DNA from: Alopecurus myosuroides
Lineage: Eukaryota; Streptophyta; Magnoliopsida; Poales; Poaceae
NCBI GenBank assembly: GCA_028641055.1
Contig: CM054062.1
Span: 271,207,092-271,271,091, forward strand
DNA length: 64,000 bases
Reading direction: 5' to 3'
In this document: positions 10,666 to 21,501 of the stretch, piece after piece
Layout: every line of letters starts with the position of its first letter
Numbering within the stretch: the stretch's first letter is position 1
Made by a program: the position numbers and the translations under genes
Notes under the pieces: generated by a model
Told to the model about the DNA's origin: nothing
What the model saw: only the letters and a program-made list of their open reading frames with translations
Databases searched by the model: none

Positions 10666-11529
10666 TGTCGTGGTGGTGTCACGGCAGATGCCATGGGATG
10701 GCTAAAGATGTGGGGACGAAGGACGCTGGAGGCGCTCGGGGAGGGATCACGCGACGAGTAGCCGCGTGAAGTACGAATCAAACACTGCAAACAACACGAT
10801 CTACCCAGGTTCAGGGCCCTCGTGAGGAGATAAAACCCCTACTCCTGCCTTTCTCTCTGTATTTTGATGTCTCACCGAGTAGCCACAGTACAAATGTTCT
10901 TGCTACCGAGTAGCCACTCTTCTCTCTATGTGCGGAACTAGGTCAAGAATGTGAACCAGTCCCAGGATCCCTCGCGCAGGAGGGGGCAGGGCACCTTATA
11001 TACTCGGTGCCCAGCCGGATACAGCCAAATACAAACGGATGTCGACATTGTGTGCACACCGTCCTTCTTCCGAGTTCCCGCTGACATCTTTGGCTTCTAG
11101 ATTTGTCCTGATGCGGAAAGTCGTTGGGCAAAACCAAGTATCCAGTCTGTTATCACTACGGCGAACACAGAGTAGGTCCCCACTATCCTGCGACGCCCTG
11201 CTGACACACTGTCGCTGTCAGGCACACCGTCCTCAGATGAACAGTGCTGTGAACAGTGCCAAGTACGGACCCGGGATACGCGGGATTCGGTGTCAGAACG
11301 GCTCCTTTGACTTTTGGCCCGAGTAGGTTCCCGCCATTTCTACTCGGACCAGCTCTTCTATTCGGAGGAACATAACTCTCTTGATTCATCCTTCTGGCCG
11401 TCTAGGTATTCGACCGGGTAGCAGTCGACCGGGTAGCGAGTACCGGGTAGCCGGCTACTCGGCCAAACATCCCTTCTGATCTTGCCTTTAGCACTTGCCT
11501 TTACCCTACTCGGGGGTAACCCCCCGACA
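10666..11529 (-). repeat. 3' LTR of F (left copy, 864 bp)
   Basis: It starts TGTCGTGGTGG and ends CCCCCCGACA on the plus strand. The minus-strand TATA (GTATATAAGG) is at 10994-11003. The purine tract CTTCGGGGACTGC (minus strand) abuts it at 11530-11541. Confidence 0.92.
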
Positions 11530-11541
11530 GCAGTCCCCGAA

Positions 11542-12215
11542 GCTGGTAGAGTCCTGCGAATTCGTTCACTGGGCCCTGCCAGCTTAAAAACCAACCTTGA
11601 CAGTCTTCCCCTTGAATCTTGGGATACCGAGTGAAACCTCCGAGTAGCCCTTGATTTTGTTTCTTATCTTCCGAATAGGGCCACTTTTCTTTTCTGTAGC
11701 CGAGTAAAATGACTTGGTGAAATCTTGAAACGGAATCTCTGCATGGCAGAGCACAATCCGGCTTTCCGCGCTGCAACTGGGCACGTGAGGCGGACACGAC
11801 CCCGACGCCTCGGTGCCCGGGAACTGACAGGCCACGCGCCCAGTTTTCACGGAGTGGGCCCACTAGCCCGTTACGTCCCATCAAAGGCAGTGATTGCCCA
11901 CGATCTCGTCGTGAGATCTAATGCGGCCGTTACGCGCGTGTTCCGCGCTGTGTGTGTTTCTAACCGGCCCACAGATCCCACGCCGCACGTTTTCTGCCAC
12001 GATCGATCCCACTACCTCAATTCGTAACGACAACCCGGGAAGCGGTATAAATACCCCCTCGGTAACTCCTTCTTCTTCTTCCGCTCCAACTTTCCCCTCG
12101 TCTCCTCGTTTCTCCACCGCCGCAGAGCATCTCGCCGCCGCGCATCTCACCGCGCCGCTGCGAGCTTCTCTACCCAAAGTCCTTCAAACTTTCCGCCAAC
12201 TTTTCCTCCGCCGCG
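11542..12215 (+). promoter_or_regulatory. Promoter and leader of the antisense gene in F
   Basis: No ORF here looks real. The plus strand carries GCGGTATAAATACCCC (TATA box 12046-12053), followed by a C/T-rich leader to the ATG at 12216, about 165 bases downstream. This transcription would run towards the end of pol on the other strand. Confidence 0.6.
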
Positions 12216-15200
12216 ATGGCTCGCGACGACGACGCTCGCGCCGGCTGGGCTGGATCTGAGGTCACCGCCGAGGACTGCCAGTGGCTCGTGAACACCCAGA
12301 GAGTTCCTCCCGGTGTTCGCTGCCGGCAACCTGACGGTGAGCACGTCCCGGCTCCGCAGGAGGGCGAGCACGTCGTCTTCCTCGCGCACTTTGCGCGAGG
12401 ATTCGGACTCCCGGTCTCGAATTTCTTCCGGAAGTTCCTCGACCACTATGGCCTCCAGCCACATCACCTCCCGCCGAACGCCGTCGTCATGCTCTCCTAC
12501 CACGCCGTGGTGTGCGAGGCATTCCTTGGCGTACGGCCCACCTCGGCGACCTGGTCCCGCTACTTCTTCTTTAGGAAGCAGAGCAAGGCCAGGAAAGATG
12601 GCGCGGAGAGTAGCCGCGGGATGACGGAGACAGGCAGCGCCATGATGGTGCAGCTCGGGGGAACCAATCACCCGCGTGTCAAGGGGTTGGACTCTGTCCG
12701 CAAATGGCAGAGGACCTTCCTCTACGGGAAGAATATCCCCGCCGAGAAGGGATCCAAGGTGGAGGACCGGATTAATCTACCCAGCTGGAGCAACGCAGCT
12801 CCCACTGGGCAGAACTGGCGGACCAATCCGTCCCTCGACAACGACCTGAAGCAGATCGACGAGCGCCTCGCCAAGCTGATCTCGAGAGGGCTCAAGAGCG
12901 ACGACCCGATCGCCTGTTGGATCTCCAGGCGGGTACTGCCGCTCCAGCACCGCGCCCATCTCATGTGCTACATGGGAGGCCCCCACGACTGCACTCGGAC
13001 AACAACGTTCGAGCTCAGCAACGCGGACGTCGCTACCTGGGCGCTCTCCATCATGAGCACTGGCCTCAAGGACAACTGGTAGTACGGCTTCGTGCCGTTC
13101 AGCCGCACAAAACCGATCAAGCGGGTTAGTACTTCTCATCCTGTTCCCTGTATGCAGCTTCCGAGTAGATAGCCTTCTTAACTTGCTGAGCCTTGTATCT
13201 GTATTCCGCGCCGAGTAGGGCACTTAGCAGAGTCGCTTAGGCTTAATTTGTTATGTGTTTACACGCCTTGCCGAATAGCGCACTTAGCAGTACTTTCTAG
13301 GCTTACTGTGCTTTGTGTTTGCACGCTTTGCCAAGTAGGACACTTAGCCGCACTCTCTAGGCTTACTGTGCTTTGTGTTTGCACGCCTTGCCGAGTAGGA
13401 TGCCTTTATGCTACTCGACTAACCTGTGATGTTTGCCTTCTTTCCAGATCCTTGCTCGCCAGCTCGCAGAAAGCATGGAACGCTTTGAGGACAACTGGGA
13501 AGGGGATCGAGAGGAGGACGATGAGGTCTCCTACGACACCGCAGACAAGCTCAACATCCCTCATGCCGCCCAGACGGATAAGCATCATGTTGACGCGTCC
13601 GTCCGCGACTGGTCCGAGGACGACGAGGAAGGTGATTGAGTTCATCTTTATGGTTGCGAGTAGCGCAACCCAATCTCTTCCTGTTTCTCAGCTGGTTTCT
13701 CTTTCTCAATTTTATAGAGGATGTCGATGCTGATGCTGACGCTGATGCTGAGGAGGAGGAGGACGAGGACGTCCTCGACGTCGAACCTGTCGGCGTAGCC
13801 GCTCCCAATACTCGGAAGAGGACGGGCAGCGGTGCTCAGGAACCCGCCGCCAAGAAGACCAAAAGAGCCGTGAAGAAGGTCAAGCAGGGGAGACGGCTAC
13901 CCCCTTCCCGTGCAGGGTATGTACTTCTCTTCCGAGTTGCGCACTGTTGTTGCCGCTTTTTCTGAGCTCCTGGTTCCGAGACCGCTTCTCGATTTCTTAT
14001 GTCCTTTTTTCCTTTTCTAAACTTCTTTCTTCTCTTCAGCGCCCACTTGGATGCTAGTGCTGCCGTGGCATCCACCAAACCCAAGAAGAAGACCGCCATT
14101 GATGTTGACAACCTCATCGAGCTCTCTGAGGAGGACAAGGACACTGCACGGGACAGGGCGCATGCGTCCTCTCCGGTGAAAGGAGAAGATTCGGACGACG
14201 CCCCGTACATGGACACTGATGCCCATGATGCCGAGCAGGGGCAGCAGGCCCGCGCCGAACAAGAAGCAAAGGTGCTGCTCCCAATGAGAGGTCGCTTTCT
14301 CCTCCAGCCACCACGGCCGAGGAGAACTTAGAACAAAACCCCGAGCAGCACGACGACACCGCCCTTGAGCGGCAGGAAGAAGACCAAGAGCAGCCGGCAA
14401 CAAAGGCTGCCAAACAAGACGACCTCGCGGCCCGGCCGCGGGTAGAGAAACCAGAAGAGACACAGCAAGATCCCGCTGCCGAGCAGCGGGTTGAGACAGT
14501 TGATGAGATGGAGCAGGACCCTCCGAGCGGCGCGCAGCCAGACGCTGCGCAGGGTAGCGCTCAGCCGGATGCTAGGCCGGGTAGCACGCCCTTGGCGCCG
14601 CCTACCCAGCAGGGCACTTCCTCCACCGTGCCAAACTCCCCACTGGTGAAGAAGACCAAAACTGCAGCCAGCCCTCCGGCCAAGCCGGTTGCGAAGAAGA
14701 TCAAGCATGAAGCAGTCGAGAAGAAGGCCGCCGAAAAGATAACTGCTGAGAAGAAGGCCGCCGAGAAGCGAGTCGCCGAGAAGCAAGTCGGCCAGTCAGA
14801 TGCCCCCGTCCGCAGGAATCCCTCATGTGGCGGTGCGCAGGATACTGCCGTGATGCCGCCGCCTCAAGGCCGGCAGCTTACCATTGGTGATTCCGGCGCG
14901 GCCGCTGACGCTGCCGCTGGATCAAGCTTGCCTGACCCACCTAGCTTCCCACCTTACATTATAAAGATGAGCCAGCAGCACAGCATCCCAATGACCCCAG
15001 CCGAGAAGAAACTTGCTATCAGGAGGGGCAAACAGGCCACGGCAGTGGACTCCAAGCCTCCAGCCAGGAATAAGGACAGGTCCCTCTCGATCTACTCGCG
15101 CGAGGTTCAGGAAGCCGAGGTGACGTCCACGGGCCTTGAGCAGATGATCGACCGGGTTGGATTTATTGACGCTGCGTGGGACAGTGAAGTCCTTGGCAAC

Positions 15201-17337
15201 AAGAACTGGCACGGCTTGGCTTTGGGCGATTTGGATCACATGCGCATTGACTGGAACAAGGCGGACATGGGTTATAAACCCATGACTATCTCGTCCAATA
15301 CTAGCACGCTCGCCGCCAAGCTGTTCGTCCATCGCAAGGCCGCAGAGGATCTTGAACAAACTTACGCGGTAAGCTTTGCTCATTCGTCCCGAGTTGCATT
15401 TTTCTTCTCTTCCACTCTTCTCCTTCTTCTTATCCATCACCCAGTCCCCGAGATTCTGGCCGAGTAGGCGGGTACTCACTTTGTCTGATTCTTTTTCTTT
15501 CTTCCTCTCAGAATAGCCTTCTGAAAAGAACCAACTTGTACCGGCGGCTGCTATGGAACCACAGCATCGCTAGGAGGCGTCTTGAGGCCCTGGAAAAAGA
15601 GCGCAAGTCCGACGAGGCGGCGGAGAAGGAGGTCATGGATAGCGCCCTCAAGATCTCTGAAGTCGAAAGTAAGCTTTTAGCTACGCGGTTCCTGCGTTTG
15701 GTGTTTACGCCCGCTTTTGCTTTCTGCTCTAATCGACCGTTCTCTGCAGGCAAATTCAAGGCCCTGGCCGAGGAGCATGAGAACTGCCGCGTCTTTGTTG
15801 AGAGCGGCCAAGCCACGATCAAGAAGCTGGAAGGTTAGTTGATGTCTTCTCGGCTTGCTTTCTTGCTTTCATCTTGGCTACTCTGCTGACCTTGCTTTGC
15901 TTCTCACAGAAGACCATAAGAAGTTTGTCGAGGAACATCTCGACTGCCTCAAGCCTGCTGAGGTGCAGCAGCAGATTGCAAGCCTCGAGGTGGAATTCAA
16001 GAAGAGGCACCTCTCCGAGATGGAACCGTTGCAGGTCCAGCTGCGAACTTCTCTCCAAAAAGCCGTTGATCTAGCTACCGAGAGAGATAAAGCAGTGGCC
16101 GAGAAGAAAAAGATCGAAGCAGCAGCCAAGGCCAAGCAAAGGGCTCTCGAGCTGGAATGCGAGACGCTGAAGGAGAGCAACTCGGATCTCATGCTCCAGC
16201 TGGCGCAGTTCCGGAAGGTAGAAGAAAAGCATGTTGCTGACGAAGAGTCATGGAAGAACAGGCTGCAGGCGCTACTCTATGACCTGAATAGTAAGTGCCC
16301 ACTTCTTTGCACTTCACTTTTCCCTTTTGCTTCTCTTCTGCTCGACTCATTTCTCTATTCTGCCCCTGTCTCTAATCTTTTTGATAGCTTTTTCAGAAAT
16401 CTTCCCCGACCTCAACTCGTCTTGCAAGCCTGCTCTGGCAAAGGCCCAAGCTGCTCGCACCGAGAAGGGCGAGCCTATGGATACCAAAGCTTCAATTGAA
16501 GACAACATCACAACCATGCAGGTCCAGCTCCAGCGCCTAAGGGGCGTGGGCACCGATCTGGTGCGCACTGCCTTCCAACTCCATGACCTGTTCTGGCCGC
16601 GGGAGACTGCGCCACCAACCATCCGCGGGCTTGCCGAGAAGCTGACTGGCGTGAAGGCCGAGCTGAAGAAATGGCGGGCATCTGGAGCTCGGGCCGGTGC
16701 TGACATGTTGCTGCTGTTCATCTGCAGCTGGTATGAAAACCTTGATCTTAACGTCATTCTCGAGATGAGGCAGAAATCGAAGTGGGAGACGGATCCCGAC
16801 TGCGTGGCTCGCCGCCAGTCGGTTGCGTACGAGATCGCCCAGTACGCGGACACCGCGCGCTTCATCGACGGCGTCACTGAGCCCGACACGGAGGTGGAGG
16901 GCGAGGATGACGGCGAGGATGAAGACGAGGATGCCACCGAGTCTGAAGGCCTGAGCAGCTTCGACAGTGAGCGCTACAAGACCGGGAAAGGGAAAGCCGC
17001 GGTCGTCGCGGACAGCGAAGAGGAGGCTGAGAGCGTGGAGATGACCATCGACACCGCGGCCCTCGAGTTCTGCACTTCATCAGGTGCGGCTCTCGACGAC
17101 ACGGCGCGACTCCACGCTCAGACTACGGCCTCCACCTCGGCTACGGACGCCACCTCGGTGGCCACGGCCACCTCTGAACAGGCTGCCACCAATCCAGAAG
17201 CTGAAACTGCTACGACTGACGCCACCAACTCGGAGATTGACGCTGCTAAGGCCAGCGCTGAAGCTGAAGCTGCGAAAGCCAACGCTGATGCTGAAGCCAC
17301 CAAGGCCAACACCGAGAACAATGCTGCCTCTACTTGA
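12216..17337 (+). pseudogene. Antisense gene of F (PF04195-type with coiled-coil tail), eight exons, broken
   Basis: Exons inferred from GT-AG sites: 12216 to about 13124, about 13448-13631, 13719-13917, 14039-15368, about 15512-15669, 15750-15833, about 15910-16290 and about 16397-17337. Exon 1 carries the shared domain (HFARGFGLP, FF, HYGLQ, LPPNAV, LGVRP). Exons 2-4 are acidic and Ala/Lys-rich with EKKAAEK repeats. Exons 5-7 are a strong coiled coil. The last exon has a helical block and then a Thr/Ala/Glu-rich tail. A TAG at 13080-13082 and a frame change near 14250-14300 break it. The structure matches the intact gene in A, but the tail is unrelated in detail. Its function is unknown. 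Confidence 0.75.
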
Positions 17338-18010
17338 TTACTTCCTGCAACTTTATCCTCGAAACTTTTATCAGATCCTCGGGATGCCGGGTGCAGATGT
17401 ATCGAAACAATTATGCTTGTCATTTGCTACTCAGTTTTATTCACGTTTGATATTTAACTTAGTCAATTTGAGCAACTTTGGCTCGATGTCGGGTTGCGTT
17501 ATCATGCAAGTCCCCGAGTTGCAGTTCTTATTCGCTCTTCCTTCTCATCTCAGCTCTTACCCGCAACTTGTTGCTTTTTTGGTATTCGAGTCACGAGAAT
17601 TCAAAGTTGGAGTTGCAAATACTTAGCCACTTAGAAACACTCATAGTAACGCAGCCCACCACTTAGCCGAAAAGGAGTTAACAAAAAAACAACAGTAAAG
17701 GACAGCCTACTCGGTTCCTGCACTTTGTCTTTCCTTAGTAATTTTTCTTGTGCTCATTGACCTTTTTGCTTGTTCTCTTGCTTGCAATGAAGCCGGGTTT
17801 CGGAAAGCAGCAGAGTCGAAGAGTTGGCATGTAGGTTTAAACACAATACTAGATGCACTCGTGAAACTTTAAGCAGAGCAACCGAGTGGACAAAAGTAAA
17901 GCCGGGTAGAAACACACAGAGCAAGTTTGGACGAGGGCAGTCCCCGAGCTCAATTTCAGATTGCAGAGTAGAATTTTAACTCGGATAAGAGAGTACATAC
18001 ACATCTTTGC
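17338..18010. other. Convergent 3' flanks of the antisense gene and pol in F
   Basis: No gene is seen. The stretch separates the stop of the plus-strand gene from the stop of pol on the minus strand. It contains two copies of the purine-tract-like motif (GCAAGTCCCCGAG at 17506 and GCAGTCCCCGAG at 17937). Confidence 0.6.
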
Positions 18011-21000
18011 TCACGAATGAAAGCGACGAAGTAGGGCTACATTCCAAGGGCGCTTGGATTCTTCTGCAGCTTTATCTGCCCTGTTCTCCTGTGATGGACG
18101 CATGTCCACGAGATAATAGGCATCATTGTGCAGCGCTTTGCTCACAATGAAGGGTCCTTCCCATGGAGGAGACAATTTGTGCATCCCGGCTGTGCGTTGC
18201 ACAAGCCTGAGGACCATGTCTCCTTCTCGGAAAACCCTTGGGTTCACCTTTCTGCTATGATAACGCCGCAGGTTTTGCTGATAGATAGCTGAACGTGACA
18301 GAGTAAGCTCTCTCGCTTCTTCGAGCAGGTCAACGTCATCTTCTCGAGCTTCTCTCGCCTCCACCTCAGTGTAGAGGGTTACTCGGGGGGAGTCATGCTC
18401 TAAGTCTATTGGCAACACGGCCTCAGCCCCGTATACCAAGAAGAATGGCGTGTAGCCGGTTGACCGGTTAGGGGTAGTCCTTAGACTCCACAACACCGCT
18501 GGCAACTCGTCTAGCCAACACCCAGGTGTTTTCAGCAACGGCTCAATCAGCCTTGGCTTTATGCCTGCCAGTACCATGCCGTTTGCTCTTTCCACTTGCC
18601 CATTGGAGGCGGGATGCGCAACAGTTGCAACATCTAGTCGGATGTGCTTATCTCTGCAGAACCGCACCATTGCTCCTTCTGCGAAATTTGTGCCGTTGTC
18701 GGTGATGATGCTGTGCGGGTAGCCGTATCTCAGGATCACATCCTTTAAGAATTTCACGGCTGTAGCTCCATCGCACTTCCGAATAGGCTTCACTTCAATC
18801 CACTTGGTGAACTTTCCCACCATGACTAAGATGTGTGTCATGTTGCCTTTAGCCGGCTTGAAGGGGCCAACCATATCCAGGCACCATACAGCAAACGGCC
18901 AAGTGATGGGAATGGTTTTCAACTCGGAAGCAGGCATGTGGATCTTACTCGCGAACATCTGACAGCCGTTGCACTTCCTCACGATGTCTTCAGCTTGCTG
19001 CAGAGCTGTGAGCCAGTAGAAGCCATGCCGAAAAGCTTTCTTGACCAATGCTCGAGAAGAGGCGTGGTGCCCGCATTCTCCTTGGTGTATCTCCAACAGA
19101 ATTTCCCCTCCTTCTTCTGGGTCCACACAGCGTTGCAGCACGTCGGTGGCACTTCTTTTGTGCAGCACATTTCTGAATATAGTGTAGCCCTTGGATCTTC
19201 TCTGAATCTGCCTTGCGACCACCTCATCTTCTGGCAGAGTGCCGTCCTTTAGAAAGGATAATATGGGCATGGCCCAACTCGGTGTCTCCCGTGTAGGAAA
19301 CACTGGTTCGTCCACTTCCATTGGGACAGGCACCTCTGGCTGCTCTTTAGGGTTGGGAGCACTTCTCTGAAGCCCTGAACGATTGGCAAGTACCTCCTCA
19401 ATGAATGCAACAGTCCCCGGGTTAAGGACAGCAGTCCCCGAGTATGAAGTGGCAGTCCCCGAGTAGGGAGCGGCAGTCCCCGAGTAGGGAGCGGCAGTCC
19501 CCGAGTAAGGAGCGGCAGTCCCCGGGTTCTCTGCTGCATTCTCCCAGTCAATCTCCATTGGAACGGATTCTTCACTTGGCAGAGAAGGAACAAATATGGA
19601 TTCCGAGTTGGGAGATGGCTTGATGGATGGCTTCCTCAAGTGCTCTAAGGCAACCCCCGCCGGGATGGACTGCCGAGAAGATCCCAACTTGGACAGCTCG
19701 TCTGCTGCTTCATTATCTGCTCGGTGAATGTGCTGGAACTCGCAGCCTTCGAAGAATCCAGTCATAGACTGCACCAGGAAGCGGTATGATGCCATGTTGG
19801 CGTCCAGAGCATCCCAAGTGCCAGAGACTTGCTGCACCACCAGATCTGAATCGCCATAGCATATAATGCGCTGCACGCCAACCTCCTTGGCTACTCGCAA
19901 GCCGTGCACCACGACCTCGTACTCTGCAACATTGTTGGACGCCTTGAAATGAATCTGCAGCACGTACTTGAGCTGATCTCGCTTGGGTGACGTAAGCACT
20001 ACGCCAGCACCAAGGCCTTCCTTCACCTTCGAGCCATCAAAGTGCATCTTCCAGTAATTGGAAACTGGAGCGGGAGGTTCGTACTGCACCTCAGCCCAAT
20101 CCACTAGAAACTCCGCCAGAATCTGAGACTTGATGGCTTCTCTTCTCGCATATGCGGGAGCGTACGCGGCCAGCTCAATTGCCCACTTGGCTACTCTGCC
20201 ACTCGCTTCCTTGTTGCCCATGATATCCGAGATGGGAGCAGAGCTCACGACAGTTATGGGATGCTCTTGGAAGTAATGCTTCATCTTCTTGGCACCCAGG
20301 TACACGCCATAGGTCATCTTCTGGTAATGCGGGTAGTTCTGCTTGGAGCTGGACAGCACTTCACTGAGATAGTATACTGGGCGCTGCACACTCTTGCCTT
20401 CTTCTTCTCGCTCCACCACAATCACCACACTGACCACTCGGTTGGTAGCAGCGATGTACAGCAGCATTGGCTCCTTGGGTAGCGGACTTGCCAAGATGGG
20501 AGAGCTACCCAGCATTGCCTTCAGCTCATTGAATGCCACATCCGCTTGCGGAGTCCAGACAAACTTGTCACTTTTCTTCATCAGCTGGTACAGAGGCAGG
20601 GCTTTCTCGCCCATTCGGCCCAGGAAACGGCTCAGAGATGCCAAGCAACCAGTGAATTTTTGCACATCCTTCAGGGATCTCGGCAAAGACATGCTCTCAA
20701 TAGCTTTTATCTTTGAAGGATTGGCTTCAATGCCCCGACTAGACACCAGGAAGCCGAGTAGCTTGCCAGCCGGGACGCCAAAGGTGCATTTACTCGGGTT
20801 CAGCTTCATTTTATACTTGCGCAAGTTAGCGAAAGTTTCCTCAAGATCGGCAAGCAGAGTATGTGTTTTATTCGTTTTGATGACAATGTCATCTACGTAC
20901 ACCTGCACATTCTTGCCGAGCTGATCGTGCAAGCATTTCTGCATGCACCGCTGATAAGTAGCACCCGCATTCCGCAACCCGAAACACATGACACGATAGC

Positions 21001-21498
21001 AATAAGCCCCGTACGGGGTAATGAAGGCAGTCTTTATTTGATCAGCGGGATTGAGAGCTATCTGGTGGAAACCAGAGTAGGCATCTATGAAAGACAACAG
21101 TTCACAACCAGCAGTGAAATCGATCACCTGATCGATATGAGGTAGCAGAAAAGGATCCTTGGGGCATGCCTTGTTCAAGTCGGTGTAGTCGACACACATG
21201 CGCCATGCGGTAGCAGCCTTAGGATCCTCCTTCTTCTTCTCGACCATGACCGGGTTGGCTACCAATCCGGGTGCAGCACCTCCATGATTAAATTGCTTAT
21301 CAGCAACTTGGTGATCTGGTCACCAATGGCCTACCTTCTCTCATTTCCGAAACGGCGCATAGCCTGCTTCACTGGTTTGGCGTCAGGACGCACATGTAAC
21401 GAGTGCTCAACCAACTCCCTCGGGACTCCTGGTAAATCTTCATTGGACCAGGCGAACACGTCCCGATTCTCACGGAGGAAGTGGATGAGCTCGCTTTC
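18011..21498 (-). pseudogene. pol: pol of F: reverse transcriptase, RNase H, second RNase H, integrase
   Basis: A long open stretch (18011-21265) has the reverse transcriptase with YVDD (plus-strand 20888-20899). It continues with the usual RNase H and then a second, archaeal-type RNase H (HFDGS, AEYE, GDSD). The integrase follows, with an H-H-C-C zinc site (HQGECGHH, CNGC), the D,D,E core (LDMVG, TDNGTNF, NGQVERAN) and a GPF-type C-terminus (PPWEGPF). The double RNase H supports the Tat lineage. Upstream, a one-base loss near 21270 shifts the frame, a TAG lies at 21331-21333, and a TAG at 21499-21501 separates it from gag-protease. These breaks make it non-functional as one polyprotein unless the last TAG is read through. 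Confidence 0.9.
19410..19530 (-). repeat. 21-bp tandem repeat in pol of F made of purine-tract-like units
   Basis: Six units with starts at 19410, 19431, 19452, 19473, 19494 and 19515 each contain (G)CAGTCCCCGAG or GGG variants. They encode a GTAAPYS-like heptad repeat in the linker between the second RNase H and integrase. The core equals the purine tract of F itself (11530-11541). Confidence 0.88.
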
Positions 21499-21501
21499 CT
21501 A

